Under the pieces are notes generated by a model. That model saw nothing but the letters and a program-made list of their open reading frames with translations. It was not told the DNA's origin and did no database searches. Below, in pieces: positions 34,112-41,482 of a DNA stretch of 64,000 bases (position 1 is its first letter; the number at the start of each line of letters is the position of its first letter). Where the stretch lies: contig NZ_CP097478.1 in NCBI RefSeq assembly GCF_024029915.1, positions 1,178,001 to 1,242,000 on the forward strand. Reading direction: 5' to 3'. Source of the stretch: Fructilactobacillus ixorae (GTDB taxonomy: Bacteria > Bacillota > Bacilli > Lactobacillales > Lactobacillaceae). Both the position numbers and the translations under genes were made by a program.

Positions 34112-34663
34112 TTAATCAGCATCCGGTTCAACTTGCTTAATCACTTTAGCCGGACTCCCAACCGCAAGCGTCCGCGGGGGAATATCCTTGTTGACTAGGC
34201 TGTTTGCACCAATAATAGCGCCTTTGCCAATGGTTACGCCCGGCAAAACCGTGACGTTAGCTCCCAACCAGACGTCTGATTCAATGTGAATGGCCCCAAG
34301 GTGAAGGTCCCATCTCTTATTGACCGCACGAACATGATTTATGGTAACTAGCGTTGCATTCGGCCCAATTAAACACCGGTCTCCAATTGAAATTCCGCCC
34401 AGATCATCAAACATCGCATTTTTATTGATAAAGCACTCCTTACCGATTGTAATGTTTTTACCAAAGTCGGTTTCAAACGGAATGCTAATTTCTGTACTAG
34501 CGGGAATTTCCTTCCCCGTGATTTGGGTTAGCAGGGCCCGAATTTCTGCTAAGGAATGTGGCTTTTGGTTGAACGCTTGAATTAACGGCTCGTTCGCATT
34601 TTTAATCTTGAAGGTTTCATTAAAGGCCGGGTCAGTTTGCTTTAAATGTCGCGGAAATTCCAT
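34112..34663 (-). CDS. Hexapeptide-repeat O-acetyltransferase (LacA/Maa-like)
   Basis: 183 residues. Left-handed beta-helix built from hexapeptide repeats (ITIGKECFINKNAMFDDLGGISIGDRCLIGPNATLVT ... IHIESDVWLGANVTVLPGVTIGKGAIIGANSLVNKDIPP) with the acceptor-site His in NHVRAV, as in galactoside and maltose acetyltransferases. ATG 34663 follows AAGGAG by eight bases. A frame open further upstream to TTG 34801, with its own AAAGGAG, would add 46 residues; see findings. Confidence 0.88.
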   Translation of the reverse strand: MEFPRHLKQTDPAFNETFKIKNANEPLIQAFNQKPHSLAEIRALLTQITGKEIPASTEISIPFETDFGKNITIGKECFINKNAMFDDLGGISIGDRCLIGPNATLVTINHVRAVNKRWDLHLGAIHIESDVWLGANVTVLPGVTIGKGAIIGANSLVNKDIPPRTLAVGSPAKVIKQVEPDAD

Positions 34664-34811
34664 TGATTGTTCTCCTTGTTTGACCCTGTGACTAATTATC
34701 CAGCAGCCAACATTGCTAACCTTCTCTCTGTCGGACTCACTGCATGCAGTGGTGACAAATAAATCCTGGTTTACTGTTTCCCTTCTTAACTTAGTTAGCA
34801 ATATTGGTTCT

Positions 34812-34850
34812 CCTTTAATTATATTCCTAATTCACGTGAATTACTTAAAT
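34812..34850 (-). promoter_or_regulatory. Promoter with palindromic operator candidate (acetyltransferase)
   Basis: TATAAT on the minus strand directly before AAAGGAG, and a perfect 14-bp palindrome AATTCACGTGAATT just upstream, where it would overlap the spacer and -35 region. Regulator unknown. Confidence 0.55.
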
Positions 34851-34953
34851 TACTGTAAATCCTTAGAAAAACAACGCTTGATCTAAGCCAATCCAAAGAA
34901 TGGCAGTCAGGTTATTTACTGCCAGCCTTTTTAACTACTGTTGCCCATCTCCA

Positions 34954-35454
34954 TCAGCCCAGTTGATACTTAGTCAAAATCTCATCCACAATCAGATCCG
35001 GCGACTGGTTGGCATCCACAATTAAATCTGCGCACCGTTGGTAGTTAGCTTGCCGAGTGACTTTCAGGGCCGCTAATTCGGCTAAATCAAGCCGTTTGGC
35101 CAGCGGACGCTGTTTATCCGCCTTAACCCGTTCGTAGGCGGTTTCCGGAGCAATTTCCAGTAAAACTACGGGCGCGGGCTGCCGGTGCAAGAGGAACCGG
35201 TTCTGCGCTTGGGTAGGAACCCCGCCCCCCGTTGCTAAAATCCCAGGCCGGGCGACTTGCTGCGCTAACGCCTGCGTTTCTAACCGCCGAAATCCCGCTT
35301 CGCCCTGCTCCGCAAAAATGGTGGCAATCGATTGGCCAGCGGTAGCGACAATCACCTGATCAAGATCGGTCACTGGAAGCGCCAGCCGTTGTCCTAACCG
35401 TTGACTAATCGTGGTTTTCCCGCTCCCCATAAACCCAATCAAAATCAAGTCCAT
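34954..35454 (-). CDS. aroK: Shikimate kinase
   Basis: 166 residues with the P-loop LIGFMGSGKTTIS, the DLDQVIVATAG shikimate-binding segment, FRRLETQAL, and ATGGGVPTQ plus the LID RPLAKRL. Phosphorylates shikimate at the 3-hydroxyl. Last gene of the aromatic operon, one base after the tyrA stop, so translation is coupled. Confidence 0.95.
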   Translation of the reverse strand: MDLILIGFMGSGKTTISQRLGQRLALPVTDLDQVIVATAGQSIATIFAEQGEAGFRRLETQALAQQVARPGILATGGGVPTQAQNRFLLHRQPAPVVLLEIAPETAYERVKADKQRPLAKRLDLAELAALKVTRQANYQRCADLIVDANQSPDLIVDEILTKYQLG

Positions 35455-35455
35455 C

Positions 35456-36550
35456 TCACTTCCTCCTCACGATGTGATAATCAGGTGCTAACCACGTTGC
35501 CGCTGTCTGCGCATCCTGTGCAGTACTAAACGTCAGTTGTAAAATCCCGTTAACCTCCTCGCGCACCTCTAAAATCTGGAGGTTCACGAGGTTTAAATGC
35601 TGCTCGGCCAGTAACGTTGTGATGTGCGCCAACGTCCCCGGCTGATCCGGAATGTCTAAGAACAGATCGTAGAAGCCCGCTCCCCGGTTATCATCATGTT
35701 GTTCCAACTGCTGGCGGGTTTGTTGCGCGCGTTGGAAGTAGGCCAACAACGCGTTCCCATCCTGATCATCAATGGCAGTCTTAATGCGTTGTAACGTTTC
35801 CATGTAAGTAGCTATCTGTGCGCTCACCACCGGACCGTTATTCAACAAAATTGACTGCCACATCGTCGGATCCGCGGCGGCAATCCGCGTCATGGATTTA
35901 AAGCCCCCCGCGGCCACCCGTAATCCGAGTGGATCCGATTGTAGAGTTTGCTGGGCCTGATTCACCAGTCCGGCGGCTAACACATGGGGTAAATGGCTCA
36001 CCTGCCCGACTAGGAAATCATGCCGGGCGGGTGTGATTGTCACGAATTTAGCCCGAGTAACAGCTAACAGGCGCTGTAATTGTTGCGCCGCGTTACGTTC
36101 TGCGTTTGTTTGGGGCGTCTGAAAGTAAAAGGCATTCTCAAACAGATCCGCTCGGCCCGCTCGCACCCCGGTTTTGTGGGAACCCGCCATCGGATGACCG
36201 CCGACAAAGACCGCCGGAGTCGTAGCCAGTGCTTGACTAGCCGTAACGATGCTCTGCTTGGTACTCCCCACGTCGGTTATAATTGTGCCGGGCTTTAACG
36301 ACCGGTGGGCTAACTCAGTCAACGTTTGTTTAATCTGGTCAACCGGAGTAGCAAGGATAATCACATCCGCTTGGGGCACGAGGTCTAAACCCTGACTGAC
36401 CTTATCCACTAACTGATGCGCCTGCGCATATTCCAGTTGGGCTGGATTCTGATCGCTCCCAATGATGGTCACGGGCGTGGGATCCTGTTTCAGCGCTCGC
36501 GCTAACGAACTCCCTAACAACCCAAAGCCGTGAAGTAAAACCGTTGTCAT
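35456..36550 (-). CDS. tyrA: Prephenate dehydrogenase with C-terminal ACT domain
   Basis: 364 residues: NAD-binding N terminus (LLHGFGLLGSSLARALK), DVGSTKQSI and the catalytic GGHPMAGSHKTGVRAG with the key His, a helical dimer domain, and an ACT domain (about 292-364: LFLDIPDQPGTLAHITTLLAEQHLNLVNLQI) which in this family gives feedback control by tyrosine. Oxidises prephenate to 4-hydroxyphenylpyruvate. Its ATG overlaps the aroA stop (TAATG). Confidence 0.95.
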   Translation of the reverse strand: MTTVLLHGFGLLGSSLARALKQDPTPVTIIGSDQNPAQLEYAQAHQLVDKVSQGLDLVPQADVIILATPVDQIKQTLTELAHRSLKPGTIITDVGSTKQSIVTASQALATTPAVFVGGHPMAGSHKTGVRAGRADLFENAFYFQTPQTNAERNAAQQLQRLLAVTRAKFVTITPARHDFLVGQVSHLPHVLAAGLVNQAQQTLQSDPLGLRVAAGGFKSMTRIAAADPTMWQSILLNNGPVVSAQIATYMETLQRIKTAIDDQDGNALLAYFQRAQQTRQQLEQHDDNRGAGFYDLFLDIPDQPGTLAHITTLLAEQHLNLVNLQILEVREEVNGILQLTFSTAQDAQTAATWLAPDYHIVRRK

Positions 36551-37848
36551 TAGCTACCCTCCCGTAAGTGCTCCAAATCGGTGAAAAACTGCGGGTAGGA
36601 AACGGCCACGGCGCTTTCATTCTGCAAGGTCAACGGCTTCTGGCTTCGTAGCGCAGCGATGGCTAACATCATGCCAATGCGGTGGTCGCCGTGACTATCC
36701 AACTGGATGGTCTGGGGCTGCCATTCTGGTCGGCCCGTGATGGCCAATCCATCTGGATACTCGGACACCGCGACCCCCAGCTTTTCTAGTTCCGTTTTTA
36801 ACACCGCAATCCGATCGGTTTCTTTCACCCGTAACTCGGCCGCACCCCGGATCGTACTGGTTCCCTTCGCCGTGGCGGCCAATAGGGCCACTAACGGTAA
36901 TTCATCAATGACCGCTGGAATCTCGGGGGGCGTCAGGTGAATCGGCCGTAAGTGCTGACTCCGCACGATTAAATCACCCCGGGGCTCTCCCGCACTCGCC
37001 GTTGGTTGAACGGTGACATCCGCGCCCATCGCCGTCAGCACATGCAAAATTCCGGTCCGCGTCGGATTTAAATTAACGTTGGTCAGGCGAATTTCAGAAT
37101 CAGGCACAATCGTTGCCGCCACCAAAAAGAAGGCGGCCGAAGACAAATCACCGGGCACCACCACGGTCTGCCCCGTGAGCTGGGGATGCGATTGTAAGGT
37201 GATTGTCCGGCGATCGGAGGCCGTGGTGACCTCTGCTCCAAACTGGCGCAACATGATTTCCGTGTGATCACGGGTGGGCAGTTTTTCGACCACCACCGTT
37301 GGTTCAGGAGCCGTTAACCCGGCGAGTAACACCGCACTCTTAACCTGTGCACTCGCCACGGCTAACCGAACCCTCCCGCCCTGCACTGGTCCCCCGTGTA
37401 CATGGGCCGGTAGCGTTCCCGCCTCAGTCAGGTCAATCGTCACTCCTAGTTCTGCTAGGGGGGTCGTAACTCGTTGCATCGGGCGCTGCTGCAGTGACGC
37501 ATCTCCGACCAGCGTGCTGGTAAACGGAGCACCACTCAACAAGCCCATCAAGAGCCGGGTCGTCGTCCCGGAATTACCCATCTCCAAGGGAGCGGTGGGC
37601 GCCGTGAAATGTTGCGCGCCACCTTGGCCGTGCACCGTAACCTGGGTTCCCTGCCGTTCAATGCTAACCCCCACGTCCCGCAAGGCCTGTAACGTGTGCA
37701 GGCAGTCTGCTCCGGGTAACCAATGTTCAATCGTGGTGGTACCGGTCGCCACCGCCCCGAGCATCAGGGAACGGTGCGAAATACTCTTATCACCTGGCAC
37801 GGCTAGTTGACCGTGGAGGCCGTGCGGTGCTGGTTCTAACTTGCGCAT
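36550..37848 (-). CDS. aroA: EPSP synthase
   Basis: 432 residues, two-domain inside-out barrel with VPGDKSISHRSLMLGAVA, MGNSGTTTRLLMGLL, LKSAVLLAGL-like VKSAVLLAGLTAPEP, RDHTEIML and DHRIGMMLAIAAL. Joins shikimate-3-phosphate and PEP. GNSGTTTR rather than GNAGTAMR marks a Gram-positive (class II type) enzyme. Start ATG 37848 has GGAGG. Confidence 0.97.
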   Translation of the reverse strand: MRKLEPAPHGLHGQLAVPGDKSISHRSLMLGAVATGTTTIEHWLPGADCLHTLQALRDVGVSIERQGTQVTVHGQGGAQHFTAPTAPLEMGNSGTTTRLLMGLLSGAPFTSTLVGDASLQQRPMQRVTTPLAELGVTIDLTEAGTLPAHVHGGPVQGGRVRLAVASAQVKSAVLLAGLTAPEPTVVVEKLPTRDHTEIMLRQFGAEVTTASDRRTITLQSHPQLTGQTVVVPGDLSSAAFFLVAATIVPDSEIRLTNVNLNPTRTGILHVLTAMGADVTVQPTASAGEPRGDLIVRSQHLRPIHLTPPEIPAVIDELPLVALLAATAKGTSTIRGAAELRVKETDRIAVLKTELEKLGVAVSEYPDGLAITGRPEWQPQTIQLDSHGDHRIGMMLAIAALRSQKPLTLQNESAVAVSYPQFFTDLEHLREGS

Positions 37849-37859
37849 GTTTCATCCTC

Positions 37860-38384
37860 CTATACCTGATAAACCGTCCAGACCATGTCAACTTGCCACC
37901 GTTTCAGCACGGTTTCTGTTGACTGGAGGTTGGCTTGGTTGGTAACACAAAATTCGCCATCTCGTTGATATGCCTGATACGCAGCCCATTTACTGGAGGC
38001 ATAGCGGAACTGGGTTGTCGCTGGCAACCTGTGCTGGACCACCTCCGCGGTCGCGGGATGTAGATCTACAATCCCGGTACGACGAAGACTGTGAACTAAC
38101 ACCAACGGATCGAGCGGATGGGTAAAAACATCCACGAGCTGCCACCGTTCTAGATACCGGTAGTGCAGCGTCCCCCAGTCAGTTCCATCCGCTAATTGGA
38201 GCGCCGCGGGCAGTAGGATTTGCGCGCCCGGATCCTGCTCAACCGCCTGCAACACAGCGGGAAAACTCGCGTGTAATTTCACTTGCCAGTCAACGTCTGG
38301 GTGCCGGCCTTCATAAACCAGGGCCGCCCGGTAACAATCCGTGGCTTGCGGTCCCAAGGTATGCAATGTTTTCGTCGGTGGCAT
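37860..38384 (-). CDS. Prephenate dehydratase / BacA-like protein
   Basis: 174 residues. The start TLHTLGPQATDCYRAALVYEG and the late FCVTNQANLQSTETVLKRW resemble the periplasmic-binding-like fold of prephenate dehydratase and especially the short BacA (prephenate decarboxylase) proteins (TLGPEGTSSEYAA, IALTNELA). No TRF catalytic triplet or ACT domain is seen, so it may not be a normal PheA. Its ATG lies one base after the aroC stop. It may supply the phenylalanine branch or make another prephenate product; uncertain. Confidence 0.62.
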   Translation of the reverse strand: MPPTKTLHTLGPQATDCYRAALVYEGRHPDVDWQVKLHASFPAVLQAVEQDPGAQILLPAALQLADGTDWGTLHYRYLERWQLVDVFTHPLDPLVLVHSLRRTGIVDLHPATAEVVQHRLPATTQFRYASSKWAAYQAYQRDGEFCVTNQANLQSTETVLKRWQVDMVWTVYQV

Positions 38385-38385
38385 G

Positions 38386-39555
38386 TTAATAGTCCGCCAG
38401 TTCTTGACGATAAACGGCCACTTGTTCCTGCAGCCGGCCAAGGTTACTACCGTCAAAAGTATCCGTGATGACCTTAGCTAACTCAATGGCCACAACACTT
38501 TCGATGACCAAGGACGCGGGAACAATTGCGGTCGTATCGGAACGCTCCACGTTCGCTTTTTTCGCTTCCTTGGTATTCACATCTGCCGTTGGCAACGGTT
38601 GATACAGGGTTGGAATTGGTTTCATGGCGGCGTTCACAATGATGGGCATCCCGTTCGTCATGCCACCCTCAAAGCCCCCGAGATGATCACTCGCCCGTGA
38701 CCAGTGGTTCGTTTCGTCCCAATTAATCGGATCCATCACCTGACTCCCAAAGCTTTGGGCGGCGGTGAACCCGGCCCCGATGCTCACTCCCTTCATGGCG
38801 TTCACCCCCATCACGGCGGCCGCTAACTTGGCATCTAACTTGGTATCCCAGTTAACGTAACTCCCGAGCCCCGCTGGTACGTTTTCCGCGATTACCCGAA
38901 TGATGCCACCGACGGTATCCCCAGCTCGCTTTGTTTGATCAATGAGGTCATGGACCGCCCCCACTTCCGTCTGGTCCACCATCCGGAGGTCATTTTCCTG
39001 GATCGCGGTAGTAATCCGGGCAACATCATGTGTCGGGACCGCCGTCCCACCAATGGGACCAACTTGAGTTACAAATCCGACCAGGTCAATCCCTAACTGA
39101 CGTAACAGTTGCTTACAGATGTTTCCAATTGCAACCCGCATCGCGGTTTTGCGCGCCGACGAACGTTCTAAGACATTCCGCAGGTCACGGTGCCGATACT
39201 TCATTCCGCCAACTAAGTCGGCATGTCCGGGCCGGGGTCGTTCCACCTTCCGTAGGGTATTTTGGGGCGTTGCCTCTGCAGTTGGATCCATAATCTGACT
39301 CCAATGAGCGTGATCCCGGTTTTGAATGACCAATGCAATCGGGCTACCGAGCGTAATGCGGTGGCGCACACCTCCGACAATTTGCACTTGATCGTGTTCA
39401 ATCTTTTGCCGGTTCCCACGTCCATAACCCCCTTGGCGAGCGGCTAAGGCGGTGTTAAGTTCTGCAACATCTAATTCTAAGCCGGCCGGAACACCCGTGA
39501 CGATCCCCGTTAACTGGGGACCGTGTGATTCCCCTGCTGTAACGTAACTAAGCAT
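38386..39555 (-). CDS. aroC: Chorismate synthase
   Basis: 389 residues with the three family signatures: GESHGPQLTGIVTGVPAGLELD, the central SARKTAMRVAIGNI region with RPGHADLVGGMKY, and DHLGGFEGGMTNGMPIIVNAAMKPIPTL. Uses reduced FMN to convert EPSP to chorismate. ATG 39555 with GGAGG overlaps the chorismate mutase stop by 8 nt. Confidence 0.97.
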   Translation of the reverse strand: MLSYVTAGESHGPQLTGIVTGVPAGLELDVAELNTALAARQGGYGRGNRQKIEHDQVQIVGGVRHRITLGSPIALVIQNRDHAHWSQIMDPTAEATPQNTLRKVERPRPGHADLVGGMKYRHRDLRNVLERSSARKTAMRVAIGNICKQLLRQLGIDLVGFVTQVGPIGGTAVPTHDVARITTAIQENDLRMVDQTEVGAVHDLIDQTKRAGDTVGGIIRVIAENVPAGLGSYVNWDTKLDAKLAAAVMGVNAMKGVSIGAGFTAAQSFGSQVMDPINWDETNHWSRASDHLGGFEGGMTNGMPIIVNAAMKPIPTLYQPLPTADVNTKEAKKANVERSDTTAIVPASLVIESVVAIELAKVITDTFDGSNLGRLQEQVAVYRQELADY

Positions 39556-39829
39556 GGTTCTCCTCCTGTTGATGCTGTTCTAAGTTCCTCGTGGTCTGCA
39601 TAATGGTGCTATAAATCGTGGTTAAGTACGGAAGCAGCTGGGCATGCCTCACCACCTCGTGAAGGTGCTGATAAACGGTTGCTTCCCGGCGCTCGTCATA
39701 AACGGGTTGGTGTTGTCTCGCTTTATAATTTGCAATGTCCGTGGCAACCTGAAGTCGTTCTTCCAACAACGAAATAATTTGGTCATCCAACTGATTAATT
39801 CGCTGGCGTTGTTGCTCTAATTCTGTCAT
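39548..39829 (-). CDS. Chorismate mutase, AroQ type
   Basis: 93 residues, all helical: LEQQRQRINQLDDQIISLLEERLQVATDIANYKARQHQPVYDERRE holds the Arg/Lys/Asp/Gln pattern of the AroQ active site. Converts chorismate to prephenate. The real start is the ATG after GGGAGG that overlaps the MFS stop (ATGA); a longer frame runs through the MFS gene and is spurious. Confidence 0.92.
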   Translation of the reverse strand: MTELEQQRQRINQLDDQIISLLEERLQVATDIANYKARQHQPVYDERREATVYQHLHEVVRHAQLLPYLTTIYSTIMQTTRNLEQHQQEENHA

Positions 39830-41013
39830 TTTTCCTCCCTCCTGCTCCATTTTTGGAGTAAAAGAAACGTTCCGAGCGTTAAACATAACCCGGCAAGGGC
39901 CACCACTAGATTGGCAGTAAAGGTTCTGCGAATGCTCGTTTGTGATAACCAGCCCGTAATCAAAGGAACCGCCAATGAAGCTAAACTCCCACAGAAGTAA
40001 AACAGGCCGGTGACCAGGCCTCGATGTTGTGGATACAGCTTCATAAAGAGCGTTAATCCCGTTTGCATCACCCCGCCAGCAGCACAAAAACCAAATAAGA
40101 TACTCCCGAGGGCCACAATGACGGGGTGCTGTCCCCAGCTAACTAGCATTAAAGCACCTACAGCTCCCGCATTAAGCAGTCCTAATAACCGCTGCTCTGC
40201 CACTTGCCGCTTTAATAGCCAGTATAAAACTAGCACGCCACTAATTGACCCGATGCTGTACAACGACAACAATAAATGCGCTAAGCCGGCAGAAAAAGCT
40301 AAGCTGCGCTGGGCAAAGAGCGTAATCCACTGGGTGAACCAGATCATCAGGGCCATGGAAGTAAATCCGTAAGCCAATAACAAACTAGTGACTAACCGGC
40401 GCTGGGGCTGCGCTACCATTCGTTCTGTGCCTAGCGACGCGGGTTGCGTAATTTGTTGGCGCGGGGGAAAAGCAAGTGGAATTAGATTACCCCAGTTAAT
40501 GACTAATAACCCTGCCATCAAAATAAATGACCAACCGTACCACAGTTGGTGGTCGTGTAACGTTACCACAATTAACGGTAAAACGAATTCTCCGGCCGAC
40601 ATAAAGGCCTTGATTAAAACCGTCCCGGCCCCGTTGCCTTCGTTTAATTCCACTAACGTCGTGTAGGTTCCTGAGTCTAAGGCGGAGTTTGCCATCCCCG
40701 CAATGACCGCCAATCCGTACGCAATCACTAAGTTCGTGGTCATAATCATCCCAATGGCAAACAGCAAATAGCCAATCATACCTAGGTACACAAAGTTTTT
40801 CCGGGAAAACCGATCCGCCAGCCATCCCATCACCGGATAAGCAATCAGCCGGCCAATTCCAACTCCTGACATAACATAGGACACCACTGCGATCGTGGTT
40901 TGCCAACTGGTGGCTAAACTCGTCATGTTTTGCGCCAAAATAATCAGGCCAAAGCCATGAATGAAATAATTAAAGTATAAACTCCAACTTAACCGCCGTT
41001 TATGAATTACCAT
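39826..41013 (-). CDS. MFS transporter heading the aromatic operon
   Basis: 395 residues, twelve membrane helices; MFS loop motif GWLADRFSRKNFVYLG after helix 2. ATG 41013 has AAAGGAG at six bases. It is the first structural gene after the aromatic attenuator and overlaps chorismate mutase, so its cargo is likely an aromatic amino acid or a pathway intermediate such as shikimate; the sequence alone does not tell. Confidence 0.87.
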   Translation of the reverse strand: MVIHKRRLSWSLYFNYFIHGFGLIILAQNMTSLATSWQTTIAVVSYVMSGVGIGRLIAYPVMGWLADRFSRKNFVYLGMIGYLLFAIGMIMTTNLVIAYGLAVIAGMANSALDSGTYTTLVELNEGNGAGTVLIKAFMSAGEFVLPLIVVTLHDHQLWYGWSFILMAGLLVINWGNLIPLAFPPRQQITQPASLGTERMVAQPQRRLVTSLLLAYGFTSMALMIWFTQWITLFAQRSLAFSAGLAHLLLSLYSIGSISGVLVLYWLLKRQVAEQRLLGLLNAGAVGALMLVSWGQHPVIVALGSILFGFCAAGGVMQTGLTLFMKLYPQHRGLVTGLFYFCGSLASLAVPLITGWLSQTSIRRTFTANLVVALAGLCLTLGTFLLLQKWSRREEK

Positions 41014-41036
41014 CACCGACTCCTTTCCATTGCAAC

Positions 41037-41079
41037 AAAAAAACCAGTTCGGCTAACCAACGTTAGTCTGACTGGTTGA
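41037..41079 (-). terminator. Attenuator terminator of the aromatic operon
   Basis: Minus strand AACCAGT...CTAAC-GTTG-GTTAG...ACTGGTT then TTTTTTT, with a 4/4 internal loop; 24 nt upstream of the MFS start. Confidence 0.87.
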
Positions 41080-41364
41080 AAAATTACGCTCATGGAATTA
41101 CTTCTCTACCAAAAGCAAGCTGCCAATGAGTCCCAGTTAGAATCACGTTGGTTCACGCATCTAACTGAGGCCTTTAAACTACTCCACTTAGATACGAACG
41201 GTCCCGTTCGCACCTACAGCTCGGCGAACGGCTACTGAAAATAAGTGAAGTAATAAAAGTTGGACCAAGTGGTCATCATTGGCAAACTTTGAACTGGCAT
41301 AAGAACTAATTCCTTTCTAAAACTGAATTATATTCATTAAAACACGAAAATTAATTTACGTCAA
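41080..41364 (-). promoter_or_regulatory. Aromatic operon leader with promoter and alternative pairings
   Basis: Promoter TTGACG (41364-41359), 17-nt spacer, TTTAAT (41341-41336); a second TATAAT is at 41332-41327. The segment 41133-41153 is complementary to 41055-41075 (18 of 21 positions), which includes the 5' part of the terminator: an antiterminator. The same segment can pair with 41160-41169 (CTCAGTTAGA with TCTAACTGGG). Right after the leader stop, CCGTTCG (41231-41225), CGAACGG (41210-41204) and CCGTTCG (41201-41195) form mutually exclusive hairpins. Confidence 0.78.
41232..41300 (-). CDS. Aromatic leader peptide, 22 aa
   Basis: ATG 41300, AAAGGA ten bases upstream. Starts MPVQSLPMM and ends TTWSNFYYFTYFQ before TAG: Trp at 12, Phe at 15, 18, 21, Tyr at 16, 17, 20, so seven of the last eleven residues are aromatic. 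This is the classic composition of an attenuator peptide such as those of E. coli pheA or trp, and fits the downstream chorismate/Tyr/Phe genes. The region was read directly from the minus strand; it is too short for ordinary gene callers. Confidence 0.85.
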   Translation of the reverse strand: MPVQSLPMMTTWSNFYYFTYFQ

Positions 41365-41434
41365 GATGTTTTTGGGCTGATTTATGGAATTAATCAAGTT
41401 TAAGTACTCTGATTATTCGGCTTTAATTTTAGCC

Positions 41435-41462
41435 AAAAAAAGACCCGCAGATGCGGGTCTTT
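41435..41462 (-). terminator. xpk terminator
   Basis: Minus strand AAAGACCCGC-ATCT-GCGGGTCTTTTTTT. Confidence 0.9.
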
Positions 41463-41482
41463 GCAACAAACTAATTACATGC

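Noticed and set aside
34895..34935. Hairpin GGCAGT...ACTGCC followed by TTTTT after aroK
   Set aside because: The T-run lies on the plus strand, while both neighbouring genes are on minus, so it is not a good terminator for the aromatic operon.
37274..37810. 178-aa plus-strand frame opposite aroA
   Set aside because: Shadow frame of a high-GC conserved gene; Thr/Ser/Pro-rich with no recognisable domain.
39830..40087. N-terminal extension of the chorismate mutase frame
   Set aside because: It is the out-of-frame reading of the MFS gene end; the true start has GGGAGG and overlaps the MFS stop.
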